From Artocarpus heterophyllus (Eukaryota; Streptophyta; Magnoliopsida; Rosales; Moraceae), in contig JAJQZP010000453.1 in the NCBI GenBank assembly GCA_025403435.1, forward strand, positions 62,001-126,000: 64,000 nt of DNA, given 5' to 3'. A model generated the notes under the pieces. The model was not told where the DNA came from. It did no database searches and saw only the letters and a list, made by a program, of their open reading frames with translations. The position numbers and the translations under genes were made by a program. Each line of letters starts with the position of its first letter. The stretch's first letter is position 1. Below, piece by piece: positions 10,977 to 23,375 of the stretch.

Positions 10977-13900
10977 TTAAAACAAATATGGGTACTTTTC
11001 TCTCATTTCAGATTCAAGTTCCCATGTGGCTTCCTCCACATCATGGTGTTGCCACATCACTTTCACCAGAGGAATTCCGCGACGACGTAATAATTTTATT
11101 TCATGATCCAGTATTTGAACTGGAATTTCTTCATAATTCGTATCTCCTTGAATTGGCACATCTGTCCACATGATCACATGTGAAGGGTCGGGTTCATACT
11201 TTCTCAACATCGATACATGAAACACATTATGTACATGAGACAATTGTGGTGGTAGGTCTAAACGGTATGCCAACGTTCCAATGCGTTCCACAATCTCAAA
11301 CGGTCCTGTATACCTTGGTGCTAACTTTCCTTTAACACCAAATCGAGATACACCTCGTTTTGGTTTCACTTTTAAGAACACAAAGTCTCCGATCATGAAC
11401 TCTAAAGGTCGCCTCCTCTTATCTGCATAACTCTTTTGTCGACTTTGAGCTGTCTGAAGACGTTCGCGAATAATCTGGATCTTGTCCGTTGTTTCTCTGA
11501 TAAACTGAGGCCCAAGTTCAAGACGCTCTTCCTTTTCAGCCCAACACAATGGAGATCTACAAGGTCTACCATATAAGGCCTCATATGGAGCCATTCTAAT
11601 ACTTGCTTGGTAACTGTTGTTATATGCGAATTCAACATATGGCAGCTGTGCAGCCCAATTTGTTCCAAAGTCCAGCACACAAGCCCGAAGCATATCCTCG
11701 AGAATCTGAATGACACGTTCAGATTGTCCATCTGTTTGAGGATGAAAAGCTGTACTAAAATTCAATTGAGTTCCCAAGGCCCTCTGCAATCCTCTCCAAA
11801 ATTTCAACGTGAAACGTGTATCTCTATCGGAAACTATTGACATTGGCACTCCATGCAATGTCACTACCTTTTCCACGTACAATTGACATAATTTTGAGAC
11901 ACTATAATTAGTTCTGATTGGGATGAAGTGGGCTGTCTTAGTTAAACGATCTACAATTACCCAAACGGCGTCATGCCCTATTTGAGTCTTAGGAAATCCA
12001 GTAACAAAGTCCATTGTCACATGATCCCACTTCCATTCTGGAATAGGTAAGCTCCTCAACTCGCCTCCAGGCTTTTGATGTTCCGCTTTAACCTGTTGGC
12101 ACGTCATGCACTTAGAGACAAAGGTTGCTACATCTCGTTTCATTCCTCGCCACCAGTATTGTCGTTTTAGATCCATATACATTTTTGTGCTTCCAGGATG
12201 AATAGCAAACTTTGAACGGTGAGCCTCATCTAGCACCGCATGCCTGAGATATGGATCCTCTGGAACAACTAATCTTCCTTTGTAAAGTAAAAATCCTTCT
12301 GGCTCAATCTGCCATCCATCCAGTTGTTCTCCATTTTGTATTTGTTTCCAAACCCTACGTAATCCTTCATCGTGCCATTGTCCTTGTTTTACTTTCTGAA
12401 TTAACGTAGGAGTTGCTATCACATTGAATAAGAAAGCTCTCTCGTTATCTTCATAATATTGCAAGTTGAAGTCGGCGATGGTGACTCGTCTCCAATCTTC
12501 CAATGCTAAACTGGCTATACGTCCGTTGTTCTTACGACTTAGAGCATCTGCCACGGCATTTGCTTTTCCAGGATGATATTGGATACTAAAGTCATAGTCC
12601 ACCATGTACTCAGTCCATCTTCGTTGCCTTAGATTGAGATCCTTTTGAGTAAACAAATATTTCAGACTTTGATGATCTGAATATAGCTCGAACTTTGCGC
12701 CATATAGATAACATCTCCAAATTTTGAGTGCGAAAACCACAGCAGCTAACTCAAGATCATGTGTGGGGTAGTTCCTCTCATGGGGTTTCAACTGGCGTGA
12801 GGCGTAGGCAACTACTCGTCCATGCTGCATTAACACACAACCCAAACCGTTTCCTGAGGCATCAGTGTATACTGTGTAAGGCTCCTCGTTGTTAGGTATG
12901 ATCAGCACAGGTGCACTAGTGAGTCTTCGTTTCAGTTCCTCAAATGCTTCTTCACATTTATCATCCCACACGAACTTGACATTCTTCCTTGTGAGTTTTG
13001 TTAATGGAGAAGCAATCTTTGAAAAATTCTCTACGAAGCGTCGATAGTATCCAGCTAGTCCGAGGAAACTTCGAATCTCTGACACGTTCTTTGGTCGTTC
13101 CCAATTTAGCACTGCTTCAATTTTGGAGGGGTCCACTAAGATGCCTTCTTCAGAGACAACGTGTCCAAGGAACTTGACCTTCGTCATCCAGAAATCACAT
13201 TTTTCTCTTTTTGCATAAAGACCATGTTCTCTCAACGTTTGTAGAGCGATCCTCAAATGCTCAGCATGTTCTTCTTCGTTTTTAGAATAGATCAAGATAT
13301 CATCTATGAAAACAATGATAAATTGATCTAAGTACGGTCGAAAGACACGGTTCATCAAGTCCATGAAAGCCGCTGGTGCATTAGTCAACCCGAAAGGCAT
13401 GACAAGAAACTCAAAATGACCGTAGCGAGTCCGAAAAGCTGTCTTTGGAATGTCCTCTTCTCTTATCTTCAGTTGGTGATATCCGGATCGTAAGTCAATC
13501 TTTGAGAAATAGCAAGATCCTCCTAACTGATCGAACAACTCATCAATTCGGGGTAGAGGGTACTTGTTCTTGATAGTCAATCGATTAAGCTGGCGATAAT
13601 CGACACAGAGCCTCAACGATCCGTCATGTTTCTTCACAAAAAGTACTGGAGCTCCCCAAGGTGATGTACTTGGTCGAATAAATCCTTTTTCCAGTAATTC
13701 GTCCAACTGCTTCCTCAATTCCACTTTCTCAGCAGGTGCCATTCGATACGGGGCAATAGAAACAGGCGCTGCTCCTTGAGTTAAGTCGATGACAAACTCA
13801 ATTTCTCTATCAAGCGGAAGTCCGGGCAATTCATCTGGAAAAACATCTGAAAATTCGTCCACCACAAGAGTGTGAGAGGATAGGTCACTCTTCTTTAGTT

Positions 13901-15674
13901 CTCCATCTGAAGCAAAGATCGTCCCAAGATTGGTGAAATTCCTTCGTCCTCCAATACAAGCCTTTAGCACCGGGGCTGGCGTCACTGTTCCTGTTTTTGC
14001 CTGAAATTCGATGACTTGTCCATTCTTGGTGAATAAAGAGACACGTTTCCTATGACAATCTACTATTGCCTGGTATTTAGTTAGCCAATCCATTCCTAAG
14101 ATTACATCAAACTCTGTCATAGTTATTACATATAGGTCAGCCGATAGTTTATGTTCTCCTATAACAATACACACTGATTTACAAATTATGGATACTTCAG
14201 CTATCCCGCCCATTGGTGTACTAAGGGTTAATGATGAACTACATGTCTCAGTTTCTAATTGTAGTACGGAAGCAAATAACATAGATATAAATGAATGAGT
14301 GGCACCAGTGTCAAATAATACATGAGCCCAAGAATGAGACACGTGAATCATACCGTCTACAACTGAGTGATCAGCCTGTTTTCCTTGTCCAGTTGTAGCC
14401 GTAATTGCATAAGCTTGTGCTGGTGCTTTTCCTTTATCACTTTTTCCTCGGTTTCCTTGGCTACTACTAGCCTTATTATTATTTCTCCCAGAAAAATATG
14501 GCCTTTGATTCACTGAGCCTTGTGGAGTCGGTTGGAAGTTCTGATTAGCATAAAAATTGGAACCCTGTGGCCGCTGTTGATAGTTGTACTGAGGCTGGAA
14601 CCCTCGAGGTTGAGTTACTGAGACTTGGGAAGCTGGAGTGTTTTGCTGAGGCGCTCCACGATTTTGACTCCCTCCCCAAACAGTGGAGCCAAAATGACTT
14701 CCTTGTGGCCTTGGTGCAAAGGATGATTGTGTAGGGCGGTTAGGGCAATTTCTCCTCAGATGTCCCACTTGTCCACAGTTATGACAAGCATACGGTTGGA
14801 AACGACCACTGCCAGAAGATCCACCACCAATAGTCACTCCACTATGCTGAATGACTTGCCCTTGTGACTTCTCTTTCTTACTTATTTTCCTTTGACGCCC
14901 ACCAGAACCCTTATACTCTCCATAGGAGTTATTTAGTTCTGTCTCTGCCCGCTGTGCCGCAGCTACAAGATCAAGAAAATCTGTTGATGGAACAACAGCT
15001 ATCATTTGTCTGATTTTCGGCCTCAGGTTATTTCTAAATTTTTCGCATCTCGCCATTGGATCCGATACAGCCCCGGGATTGTAGCGAGACAATTCTATAA
15101 ATCGAGCATGGTATTCAGCAACTGTTGTATCTCCCTGCACCAGGTTTTCAAATTCTCGCATCATTGCTTGCCTATGGCTCTGAGGAATATAGGTGTTGCG
15201 AAAAATGGTTTCGAACTGCTCCCATGTAAGATTCGGCACATCATAGTCGTCTTTCTGAAGATCCCACCATTCTTCGGCTTTACCCTCAAATATATATGTT
15301 GAAAAGCTAACCCAATACTCCCGTGGAATCCTCAAGGTGTCCAACTTCTTTTTGACTGCCTTTAGCCATTGTTCTGCTATGACCGGGTTAGGTTCTCCAC
15401 TAAATGTGGGTGGTTTCTGCTTCATAAACTCCTTCAACAGAGTTAGATGTCGTTGTTCGGGATCACGAACCTCCACAGGTCTTTGCACATTTTGTAATGC
15501 TTGAAGAATTTGTCCTAAATTATTTACTTCTGGTGCAGCTGGCGGGGATTGTGTTGCATGTCGTAGTTGCTCATCTTCTTGAGCTTGTTCCATCGGTTCC
15601 GGTTGCTCAACTTCTTGAGCATGTTCAACCGGTTGTGACAGCTCAGACGATTGCATTTGACGTCTTGGTGGCAT
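10977..15674 (-). CDS. chromovirus gag-pol polyprotein, full length
   Basis: One open frame of 1565 codons from the ATG at 15674 (MPPRRQMQ). An in-frame TTG at 15716 is not needed. Domain order is gag, with capsid-like W/F-rich sequence at about 90-240 and a CCHC zinc knuckle [14 protein letters not shown] at 297-310. Then come aspartic protease (DTGATHSF at 455), reverse transcriptase with FIDD at 789-792, RNase H (TDASGNG at 937) and integrase. Integrase has its HHCC finger (His1152, His1159, Cys1189, Cys1192) and a D-D-35-E triad at Asp1222, Asp1283 and Glu1319. A chromodomain-like tail at about 1513-1565 ([14 protein letters not shown]) would target chromatin. No stop or frameshift is seen. 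The protein copies element RNA and integrates the DNA. With near-identical LTRs the copy may be autonomous. Confidence 0.95.
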   Translation of the reverse strand: MPPRRQMQSSELSQPVEHAQEVEQPEPMEQAQEDEQLRHATQSPPAAPEVNNLGQILQALQNVQRPVEVRDPEQRHLTLLKEFMKQKPPTFSGEPNPVIAEQWLKAVKKKLDTLRIPREYWVSFSTYIFEGKAEEWWDLQKDDYDVPNLTWEQFETIFRNTYIPQSHRQAMMREFENLVQGDTTVAEYHARFIELSRYNPGAVSDPMARCEKFRNNLRPKIRQMIAVVPSTDFLDLVAAAQRAETELNNSYGEYKGSGGRQRKISKKEKSQGQVIQHSGVTIGGGSSGSGRFQPYACHNCGQVGHLRRNCPNRPTQSSFAPRPQGSHFGSTVWGGSQNRGAPQQNTPASQVSVTQPRGFQPQYNYQQRPQGSNFYANQNFQPTPQGSVNQRPYFSGRNNNKASSSQGNRGKSDKGKAPAQAYAITATTGQGKQADHSVVDGMIHVSHSWAHVLFDTGATHSFISMLFASVLQLETETCSSSLTLSTPMGGIAEVSIICKSVCIVIGEHKLSADLYVITMTEFDVILGMDWLTKYQAIVDCHRKRVSLFTKNGQVIEFQAKTGTVTPAPVLKACIGGRRNFTNLGTIFASDGELKKSDLSSHTLVVDEFSDVFPDELPGLPLDREIEFVIDLTQGAAPVSIAPYRMAPAEKVELRKQLDELLEKGFIRPSTSPWGAPVLFVKKHDGSLRLCVDYRQLNRLTIKNKYPLPRIDELFDQLGGSCYFSKIDLRSGYHQLKIREEDIPKTAFRTRYGHFEFLVMPFGLTNAPAAFMDLMNRVFRPYLDQFIIVFIDDILIYSKNEEEHAEHLRIALQTLREHGLYAKREKCDFWMTKVKFLGHVVSEEGILVDPSKIEAVLNWERPKNVSEIRSFLGLAGYYRRFVENFSKIASPLTKLTRKNVKFVWDDKCEEAFEELKRRLTSAPVLIIPNNEEPYTVYTDASGNGLGCVLMQHGRVVAYASRQLKPHERNYPTHDLELAAVVFALKIWRCYLYGAKFELYSDHQSLKYLFTQKDLNLRQRRWTEYMVDYDFSIQYHPGKANAVADALSRKNNGRIASLALEDWRRVTIADFNLQYYEDNERAFLFNVIATPTLIQKVKQGQWHDEGLRRVWKQIQNGEQLDGWQIEPEGFLLYKGRLVVPEDPYLRHAVLDEAHRSKFAIHPGSTKMYMDLKRQYWWRGMKRDVATFVSKCMTCQQVKAEHQKPGGELRSLPIPEWKWDHVTMDFVTGFPKTQIGHDAVWVIVDRLTKTAHFIPIRTNYSVSKLCQLYVEKVVTLHGVPMSIVSDRDTRFTLKFWRGLQRALGTQLNFSTAFHPQTDGQSERVIQILEDMLRACVLDFGTNWAAQLPYVEFAYNNSYQASIRMAPYEALYGRPCRSPLCWAEKEERLELGPQFIRETTDKIQIIRERLQTAQSRQKSYADKRRRPLEFMIGDFVFLKVKPKRGVSRFGVKGKLAPRYTGPFEIVERIGTLAYRLDLPPQLSHVHNVFHVSMLRKYEPDPSHVIMWTDVPIQGDTNYEEIPVQILDHEIKLLRRRGIPLVKVMWQHHDVEEATWELESEMREKYPYLF

Positions 15675-15806
15675 AGTTTCTACTGGCTGCGAAAATTTAA
15701 CTAGGATCAGTACCAAATGATGATGACATTAACACCTAACTTTAAAACCATTCCCAAAGATTAATTTTTAAGGTGGTGCTATACCCCCTAGGTTAATCGA
15801 ACCTAG

Positions 15807-15818
15807 GCTCTGATACCA
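15807..15818 (-). other. primer-binding site (initiator tRNA-Met)
   Basis: The minus strand reads TGGTATCAGAGC seven bases past the 5' LTR edge. This is the standard plant PBS complementary to the 3' end of tRNA-iMet. Confidence 0.9.
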
Positions 15819-15825
15819 AAAATTC

Positions 15826-17793
15826 TGTAACACCCCTATGTGGGGGTTAACAGCTTTAAATAAATAAAAATAATTTTAAATTTTATATTATTTAAATCAA
15901 TTAAACAATGCCCATGGGTCTTTAAACAACAAGAAAAATAAAAATAAACGTTTTAAATACAAACCACAGTTTTTAGTGTAGCACCAAATATATATAATTA
16001 CAGTCATCATCACCATAGTACAATTCCCAAATAACTTAACACAGCCATAAAAAAAAATAATACAACTCTTACATGTTGTAGATAAGTTGTAATTAAACAG
16101 GGTCTTCTAACACGAAAACAGCAAGATTGTTTTCGCTTATTCCTCTTCAAATATGTTGCACTGAGTTCCACCTGAGATATGAAGATATGATAGGGATGAG
16201 CATCGACATGCCCAGTAGGGAAATCATGACTCACCTTATGGTTTATCCATTACCACATTAAAAACTGCATGGTTAGTAGGTTACATCATATTCCAGATTA
16301 TGAGGTTTATTATGATCACATCTTATGGATACCGTAGTTAATCATTACCAAGTGTCATAATTACACATTTATACAAATATTACCAATCATCATTGTTCCT
16401 AGGTATCCATGTTAAATTGAGTATCACTCAACTCATCGAAACCCAAATGGGCGCACTTGATCACCCCATAAACATTCCAAGGGTGTTCCGGTGAGGGGAC
16501 ATCAAGCCCCGAGTCCTCACCAAATCAATTCCTGTACAGTGTGTTCTGGGACTTTCAACCCAAGGAAGCGTCATCACCTTCCCCCTATTTTACCTTTTTG
16601 GGTATTCATGCCCAAGGACGTAACCGCCGCCCTCTTCATGTCTCACCATTTCTCTATATTAAATCATTATTAATAGAGTCAGTTTTCCTAACCATGCTTC
16701 TCAATTTATAACATGTGTCAATTCATTATGTTCCTCGTCGTACAATACAAGACGAGTCCATGTCATAGTTTCATATGTGATACTCATATAATATCAGTTC
16801 AACATAGATATATATATATTGCGGCAAAACAATCAATTTTAATTCTATAAAAACCTCACAAAAATGAGTAATAGAATCCCTACCTTTCAAGCTTATCAAC
16901 AATCTTTTAATCCTGGAATCAATTAACGTTAGCTCCACACATCCTTGACCCTAAGGCATGCATAAGGACAATTAAAACTAAAGCACAACGTATAATCACA
17001 TTCATAAGTGAGTTATGTGTAAACCCGTCTACTAGTGCCATTAAAGTATTTTTATGCATTAAACATGGAGAAAATGCATACTAAAAACTAAGTTTAGATT
17101 AAAGAAAACCTACCTCAAAACTTCTTTGAAAAGCACCAAAGTTTGGGTTATCAATCAAGCTTGAATTAACTTTAAAACCGCCTCGATCATGGTTGGGAAT
17201 TATAATTGTCTTGGCCACAAAGAGAGCTTTGTGCTCTATGTCTTTAGTTAGAAATTTGAAGTGAGAAGGGAGAGAATGAGAACTAGAGAAGAAGGTGGTG
17301 ATAGTTAAATAAAAAGATATCAAAATGCTTAAGAGGAATGAGATGTTTACGGGGAAAAGTTGTAAGAAGAAACAAAAGAGTCTTAAAGGAAAATATCATC
17401 TTGTCTCCCATGAAGACTTTTAGCAAATAATGCCAACATAATTGAGGGGATAATTTGAGTGAATTATAGAAGAAGATAAGGAAATAATTAATTAGGTGGT
17501 TGAGAAAATATCTCCATGTCTTCTATGAATTGACGGAAAATAATTCAATATCCCCTTCGGATACCTTTAGCAAAATGAGAAGAAGTCTATATAATTGAGC
17601 AATAATTTAGGGAGACAAGATTGGTAGAAGTAAGTGTTGGTAAGTTTTGAATGTTTCTTAGGAAGACTTGGTAAGAAAATACTAAAATGGTATTTTTTTT
17701 TAAATGATCATAAACAACTTAGTAATTTTAAATAGTCACATTTTATTCATTAAATTTTACAAAATTATGCCCGTTAAAAATACGGGTGTTACA
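15826..17793 (-). repeat. 5' LTR of the chromovirus (in element orientation)
   Basis: Same 1968 bp sequence as 8954-10921. On the minus strand a possible TATA (TTATATAGAC near 17585-17595) lies upstream of a CT-rich stretch at about 17255-17285 that could be the leader. The promoter call is weak. Confidence 0.95.
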
Positions 17794-17798
17794 GAGAA

Positions 17799-18367
17799 TA
17801 AGAAAAATGTAAAATTTTTGAAGTAAATATTAAGTTTTAAAAATATTTGTAGTAAATTAATGTCAAATTATAATGTAAATAACTTATTTATTATATAAAT
17901 AAGAAATATTTACATGGTAAATAAGAAAATAAATACATTATTTGCATTATAAATATCCATTTATTGTATAAATAAAAATATTTACACAATAAATAAAAGA
18001 GTAAATAAATTATTTGCACCATAAGTTTAACATTTATTACAATATTTTCAAAACTTTATTATTTATTATAATTATTTTTAAAAAAGTAGCATTTCACACA
18101 ATTTTTATTATTTGTTTTATTTAATATGTGAGTTTATTATTATTTTAGTAGTATTTAATATAGATTAATGAAAAGTCAAGTCTTAGTATTTAAAATTGTA
18201 TATATATAATCGATTGAGGTGGTATTTTATAGCCGATAATTTACATGGAATGTTTCACGCATTAGTATAATAGGAGTAAATAGGAGTAAAGTAGTATCTA
18301 GGCTAAATACAAGGAGTGTTATAGTTATTTTTTGTAAAACATACTAAAACAATAAAACATGAAATTT
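17799..18367. other. AT-rich flank with degenerate tandem repeats
   Basis: Contains two roughly 70 bp imperfect repeats built around AAATATTTACA and AATAAA at about 17879-18020, and TAGGAGTAAA in direct repeat near 18270. No coding signal. Confidence 0.4.
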
Positions 18368-18914
18368 AGGGCATGTTTGTTTTGTACATTCTTTGAACCT
18401 AATAGACTCAAATTTGGATTCAAGTATCAAGAATCATTTAGATACGTATTTGTTTCCCTCAAAATCTAAATCAAATGAGTATCAAGAATCCAAAGTTTCA
18501 GAGTTCTGATCCTTCCCTAAACTTTTGATATTCGGATATCTTTGCTACGGTAATAGCTAAAATTCTTTCTTTTATATTTGAGAAAAAAATCATAACTTCT
18601 TCATTTGATATACAATTGAGATGATTCTTTTTTCATTGTGTTTCTAGTAAAGAGAGGAATAAATTAAAATCCATATTGCATTTTTTTAAGATAATTAACA
18701 TTAAGATTTTATTATATTTGTTGATAAATCAAAAATTATTTTCACTACATCTCCAAATTCAAGTTCCAATTTTATTCATATTTAGATTAAAACTTAAATG
18801 CACATCCAAACGTCAATTCGGATAACAATTCAAATTACTAATTCAAATCCTAATTCAAATCACACAACTCAAATTAAATTATTAATTTGAATCCATTTGC
18901 CAAACGGACCCTTA
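18368..18914. mobile_element. possible small TIR element (MITE-like)
   Basis: Left end AGGGCATGTTTGTTTTG and right end GCCAAACGGACCCTTA are imperfect inverse complements of the type seen in plant MITEs. The interior is noncoding, with repeated AATTCAAAT units near the right end. No confident target-site duplication. Confidence 0.35.
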
Positions 18915-19361
18915 GAAAAGAGAGTACACTAAAACAATGTTTAATTTAAAAATTCAAGTAGGCAAAAAGAAAATAATAAGGATAAAAATAACTTGGATAT
19001 GAGAAAAATTGAGATCTTACAAAAAGCAAGGAGAAAAAATAGGATTTGAGCAAACAAGAGGGATGAAAACATAGACAGAGTTGGGGATGGGACAAACGAG
19101 GTAAACACGAAAAGGATGTGCGATGGGGGCTTGTGCAGGGTTGGAGACCATAAGCAATGCTAGGCGGCAGAGGATGGGAAGAACCTTTTTCATATTTGAT
19201 ATATAAAAATTCCATATATAATATATGATTTTTCTTTTAGGTTATATTTGATTTGTTTATTGATATTTTTCTTATTTTTAAATTTTTAATTTTGAAAGAA
19301 ATTATTATAGATTTTTTTAGATTTAAAGGGTAAATAGGGGACTTCATGTCTTAAAAAAAAA
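18915..19361. other. gene-free AT-rich stretch
   Basis: Nothing recognisable. A minus-strand frame at 18946-19215 has serine, phenylalanine and tyrosine low complexity and no family resemblance. Confidence 0.4.
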
Positions 19362-19800
19362 CTTTTAAGGTATCTAAACACTATTTAAAAAAACACTATT
19401 TTTAAAAGACTTGATCATTTAGCATTATCCAAACAGGAAGACTAATCTACTGTCTTAATAAAACATAGGATACTAGGATGTAATTTTCCAAAAAGAAAAA
19501 AAAAAGATCTCTAATATGCTGAGGAATATAATGATTTTTTTATCATATTTATTTAGTATTATAAGTTTGCAAAATAAAAAGCTTTTAAGGTATCTAAACA
19601 CTATTTAAAAAAACACTATTTTTAAAAAACTTGACGCATTCATTTAGTATTATCCAAACAGGAAGACTAATCTACTGTCTTAATAAAACATAGAATACTA
19701 GGATGCAATTTTCCGAGAATGAAAAAAAAAAAAAGATCTCTTATATGTTGATGAATACAATTATTTTTTTGTCATATTTATTTAGTATTATAAGTTTGCG
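19362..19800. repeat. tandem duplication, period about 220 bp
   Basis: Unit 1 is about 19362-19580 and unit 2 about 19582-19800. Both contain AAGGTATCTAAACACTATTT, ATTATCCAAACAGGAAGACT and ATTATAAGTTTGC in the same order, with scattered substitutions and small indels. Noncoding. Confidence 0.8.
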
Positions 19801-20299
19801 AAATGTTGAGTATGATAAATGATATAATACATACATTTTACTGCCTTAAAAGGCTCATCATTTCATAATTATATATAATTCCTAATAATTTTGAATAAAA
19901 GTAATGCAAGAATAACGTACTAATTCTATGAGAATGGTGTTTGGATAGACGTGGTCAAAAGCCATATATGTCAAACTAAATAATGTGTAACCTATCAAAA
20001 GTAGCATAGATATTAATAAATTACTGCATATAGAAATCCTAGTCATTTTTCCACCGGATTAAAGTGCTAAGTTAGGTCTTCCGTACAAAAATAAACACAA
20101 TAAAAAAAAGTGCAAGTTAGGCATGTTAACACTGAAAATTGTAGTTACATGTGACTGTTTTATTGACACCAAAACGCGTTGCATGCCTGCTTGATCAACC
20201 AATTATTAACATGGGATTTTTTATTGCTGGAAATTAATTATGAAAATGGACTTTATAACTTTAGATTTTCTTTCCAATTCAATGCGCGCTTTCACTTTT

Positions 20300-20301
<2 letters not shown>

Positions 20302-20343
<42 letters not shown>

Positions 20344-20344
20344 A
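20302..20344. repeat. (AC)n-(AT)n microsatellite
   Basis: About 15 AC units directly followed by AT units. Confidence 0.95.
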
Positions 20345-22200
20345 GTACATACAAAATCTCATGATCCGGATCTGTTTTTATTAATCTATCTATGATCTTT
20401 CCTTGAAATGACCATTTAGCCGTTTAAACATGATCAGGTCAAGAAGCATGATTTGCTAAAAAGTTAAACACATGACGTCAAGAGTACAACAGAATATAAG
20501 AAAAACTTAATACTCTATTTTGCATAAGGAAGCACGACTTGCACGAGAAAATTAATCTACATGAAAAAAGAAAACAGGTAATTATCGTAAGCTTTTCCTA
20601 TATGTTCTTATATACCTAAAATTATAAAGATATCTCTTTTGGCCCATTTGGTTCGAGTATTTGAATAGAGTATTTAAATGAAGATTTAAATTTTTGTAAG
20701 AGAAAATACTATATTAAAATGATTCGAACCGTGATTCAAGTATCAATCATATTAGGAAACAAAATTTTTTGCAATTTATACCCAAACATGATTTAAATTT
20801 CTTGCAAAAATCACTCTCCTGAGTCTGTCATATTAGGAAAACAATATGTACATGATTTTCAAATTAAACCCTAATTAAACACAGTGAAAATACTAAAAAT
20901 TTGTATGCTATTCCTTTCGTTTTGCTGATGGTTCAAGAGGCTATCACCAATGCAAACCGACCAAGCATCAAGCATCGAATATTGTGTGAAATCGCGAGTT
21001 TGCAACGAAAGAATTGACAGAGAATGAGAGGCAGAGGGAGGAGATGAAAAATGAAAAGGATAGTCTGGATACATGTTATAGTATGAAATTTGAGCGTTCA
21101 ATATAAGTAGTTAATATGTAATATCAACTAATATTCAACTTTAAGGGGTTTTTTTTTTTCTTTTTGCAATTTCAAAATATATATATGAAGGCGTCTCTAT
21201 GAAAAAAAAGAGAGAGAGATATTTTTACTAGTTTTCAAAATAATATAAAAAACTAGTTATTTGCTGTGTTGCTTTGTTTTTTTTTTTTTAAAAAAAAAAA
21301 CATAGTTGAGTTGCTTTTATTTATTTATTTATTTTTGTTATAAACGTGATAAAATATATAGTTGCGTTGTTCATCCCTAAACATTGCCTGTGAGCAATGG
21401 AAATACTTCATTTCTAACAATACATGTACTCATGCAAACATGGATGGATCTGAGTGTGGCTTGGTGGGGCTCAATCCCTCTATTCAACTTATTTTCTTAA
21501 ATAAATATATATAAATACCTAAATTATTATATCAATATAAGCAGTCCCCACTAAATATTAAAATTTGATCTCATTATCATTTTTAGTTTTTAACTCTCAT
21601 TAATAAAAGATTTATAAATTATAAAGCTTTAGTTCTAGAATGCTTTAAAGGTTTTTTATTTAATTTTTGTTGGAACAGAATCATTTAAAGCAGATTGGCT
21701 GTATGTTCATCATTAGATGGTCGATAGAAACCAGCCTTATTCCCTTGACCTGATAAATCTGTTTAAGAAAAGGAGAAATTTCTCACAAAAAAGAAAAATG
21801 CTAACGTAAATAATGTGTGTTTATAATTTATGTATATATAAATTTTCAGATTCTTATATATATCAATTTCGTCGTATTATAATGCAAACTAGTTATAAAA
21901 AAAATATTTATAGAATAATGTCACATTCACGCGTGTGTTTTACTAATAAACGACACACATTACAAAAGTTCCCCTAAAAAATAAAATAAAAAAAGGAGGG
22001 GAAAAAGAAAAGTTAGTGAGTGCTAGAGGAACATTCACACATCAAGAACAAATCGAGGCTTCGAGAAACGCCTCCAGAAAGCTATATTAATTAATACCTT
22101 TGTTCACTAGCCAAAAAAAAAAAAAATGCACACCCCCTTGTGCAATTACATAGATTTTATAACATTAAAATGAGTAACCAATTATTTCCCAACTTTTTTG

Positions 22201-22237
<37 letters not shown>

Positions 22238-22553
22238 TAATGCCAATTTAAGCTGTGTTTCCAAGCAATTCATAAAAGCTTAAACTTAGTGCTGTCAAGC
22301 ACGCCAACGTATAGCTATGAGCTTTCAATAGAGTGATATATGGAGCTTGAATATATATTTTTTTAAATAGGATTTAAAATTCGATACACCATAATCACAC
22401 TTTTAATTGTTGTCCGGTCAATAAAATGTGTGACATTAAGTTTAATGTGGTTTAATAGGGGTTTAACTAAGCCTATTATTTGAATTATTTGAATAGAGTA
22501 TCTAGTCAAGTTCTTTTACTTCCTTAAAATTTCCACCATAGATGAAAAGATGT

Positions 22554-22593
22554 GTGACATGTGACATGTGACATGTGACATGTCACATGTGAC
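22554..22593. repeat. GTGACAT heptamer repeat with palindromic end
   Basis: Four perfect GTGACAT copies run 22554-22581 and then invert. Positions 22571-22590 form a perfect 20 bp palindrome centred on GACATGTC. CACATG/CATGTG E-box-like cores recur throughout. Confidence 0.85.
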
Positions 22594-23219
22594 GGGTAAA
22601 TTAAAAGCAAGTAGATACGTTCTAAGGCAAAGGCCACACACAAAAGATGAGCAAACTTGATATGAAAATGCTTTTTGCACAGCTAAAACTAAAGGCAAAG
22701 AGAACAATAACATGTCTTTGACGTTGCTTTGACGTTACTATGATTCTTTCCACGAGACTGCCGATTTGAGAAAAGGGAGCTACAAACATTGCAAAGCACT
22801 GCCAACTTGAGTGCGCCATATTATATACATGTGAGATGTCTCCTTCTTTTTCCCCCTCATCACCAAAAAAGAAAAAACAATAGATCAGTATTATTAACAA
22901 GAGGTTCGATTAGACACGTTTTTCATGAATGCATGTAACGTAATATTTTGTGAGAAGTAATGGGCAGTGGGACCTCAATCGCTGGTGCCCACAAATCCTG
23001 CCCCAGTAGTTTCTTTAGATGGGCTTCGCATATTTCTTTTTATAGAAAAAGAAAAATTGGAGAGGGACGATGAGTCATATTTATCTGTTTTTAGGCGTGA
23101 CTATTGTTAGGAAGGTGTGAACAAAAGGTTAGGGTTTGACTACACTTTGTAATAGCTTAATCTTTTATAATAGAACCCAAGGACCCAACAAGTGGCATCA
23201 TAGGCAAATTTTAGACTTA

Positions 23220-23375
23220 TAGGGTGTTTAGCAATCATGGTTAGAACCATAAAAGTAGTTATCAAATGATGTAAAACTCTACAATAAAAAGCAAAAAGTT
23301 TTTACAGTGTAAAACTCTCACATGCTACAGCATTTTGAACTATAGAAATGGTTTTAACCATGCTTGCCAAATACA
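23220..23375. repeat. MITE-like repeat, copy 3
   Basis: Ends AGGGTGTTTAGCAATCATGG and AACCATGCTTGCCAAATAC form an imperfect inverted pair. The interior has ACTCTCACATGCTACAGC. Same family as 4751. Confidence 0.6.

Larger units (their letters stand above)
8954..17793 (-). mobile_element. complete Ty3/gypsy chromovirus (probably Tekay/Del type), intact
   Basis: An 8840 bp element lies between perfect 5 bp target duplications GAGAA (8949-8953 and 17794-17798). Its two 1968 bp LTRs have ends TGTAACACCC and GGGTGTTACA, a perfect 10 bp inverted pair. It reads on the minus strand: 5' LTR 15826-17793, PBS 15807-15818, gag-pol 15674-10977, PPT 10934-10922, 3' LTR 8954-10921. I count four substitutions between the LTRs (10472, 10818, 10850 and 10900 against +6872), with no length change. 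The insertion is therefore recent. A C-terminal chromodomain-like tail and an initiator-Met PBS support a chromovirus. The clade name is inferred. Confidence 0.95.
19801..23219. other. gene-free AT-rich stretch with microsatellites
   Basis: Includes (AC)n followed by (AT)n at 20302-20344, (TA)n at 22206-22233, a GTGACAT repeat at 22554-22593, and a segment near 21441-21480 (GAGTGTGGCTTGGTGGGGCT) resembling the 2121 element edge. Frames here are short and unlike known families. No gene is supported. Confidence 0.4.

Noticed and set aside
10832..11173. 113-residue plus-strand frame
   Set aside because: It overlaps the LTR edge, the PPT and the end of the antisense gag-pol frame. A shadow of real coding sequence.
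15675..15716. Gag-pol start at the TTG at 15716
   Set aside because: An ATG 14 codons later (15674) gives a complete gag. A non-ATG start is unnecessary.
22516..22900. Overlapping minus-strand frames of 65 and 92 residues
   Set aside because: No recognisable domain. One is mostly the translated GTGACAT repeat, the other has a hydrophobic low-complexity composition.
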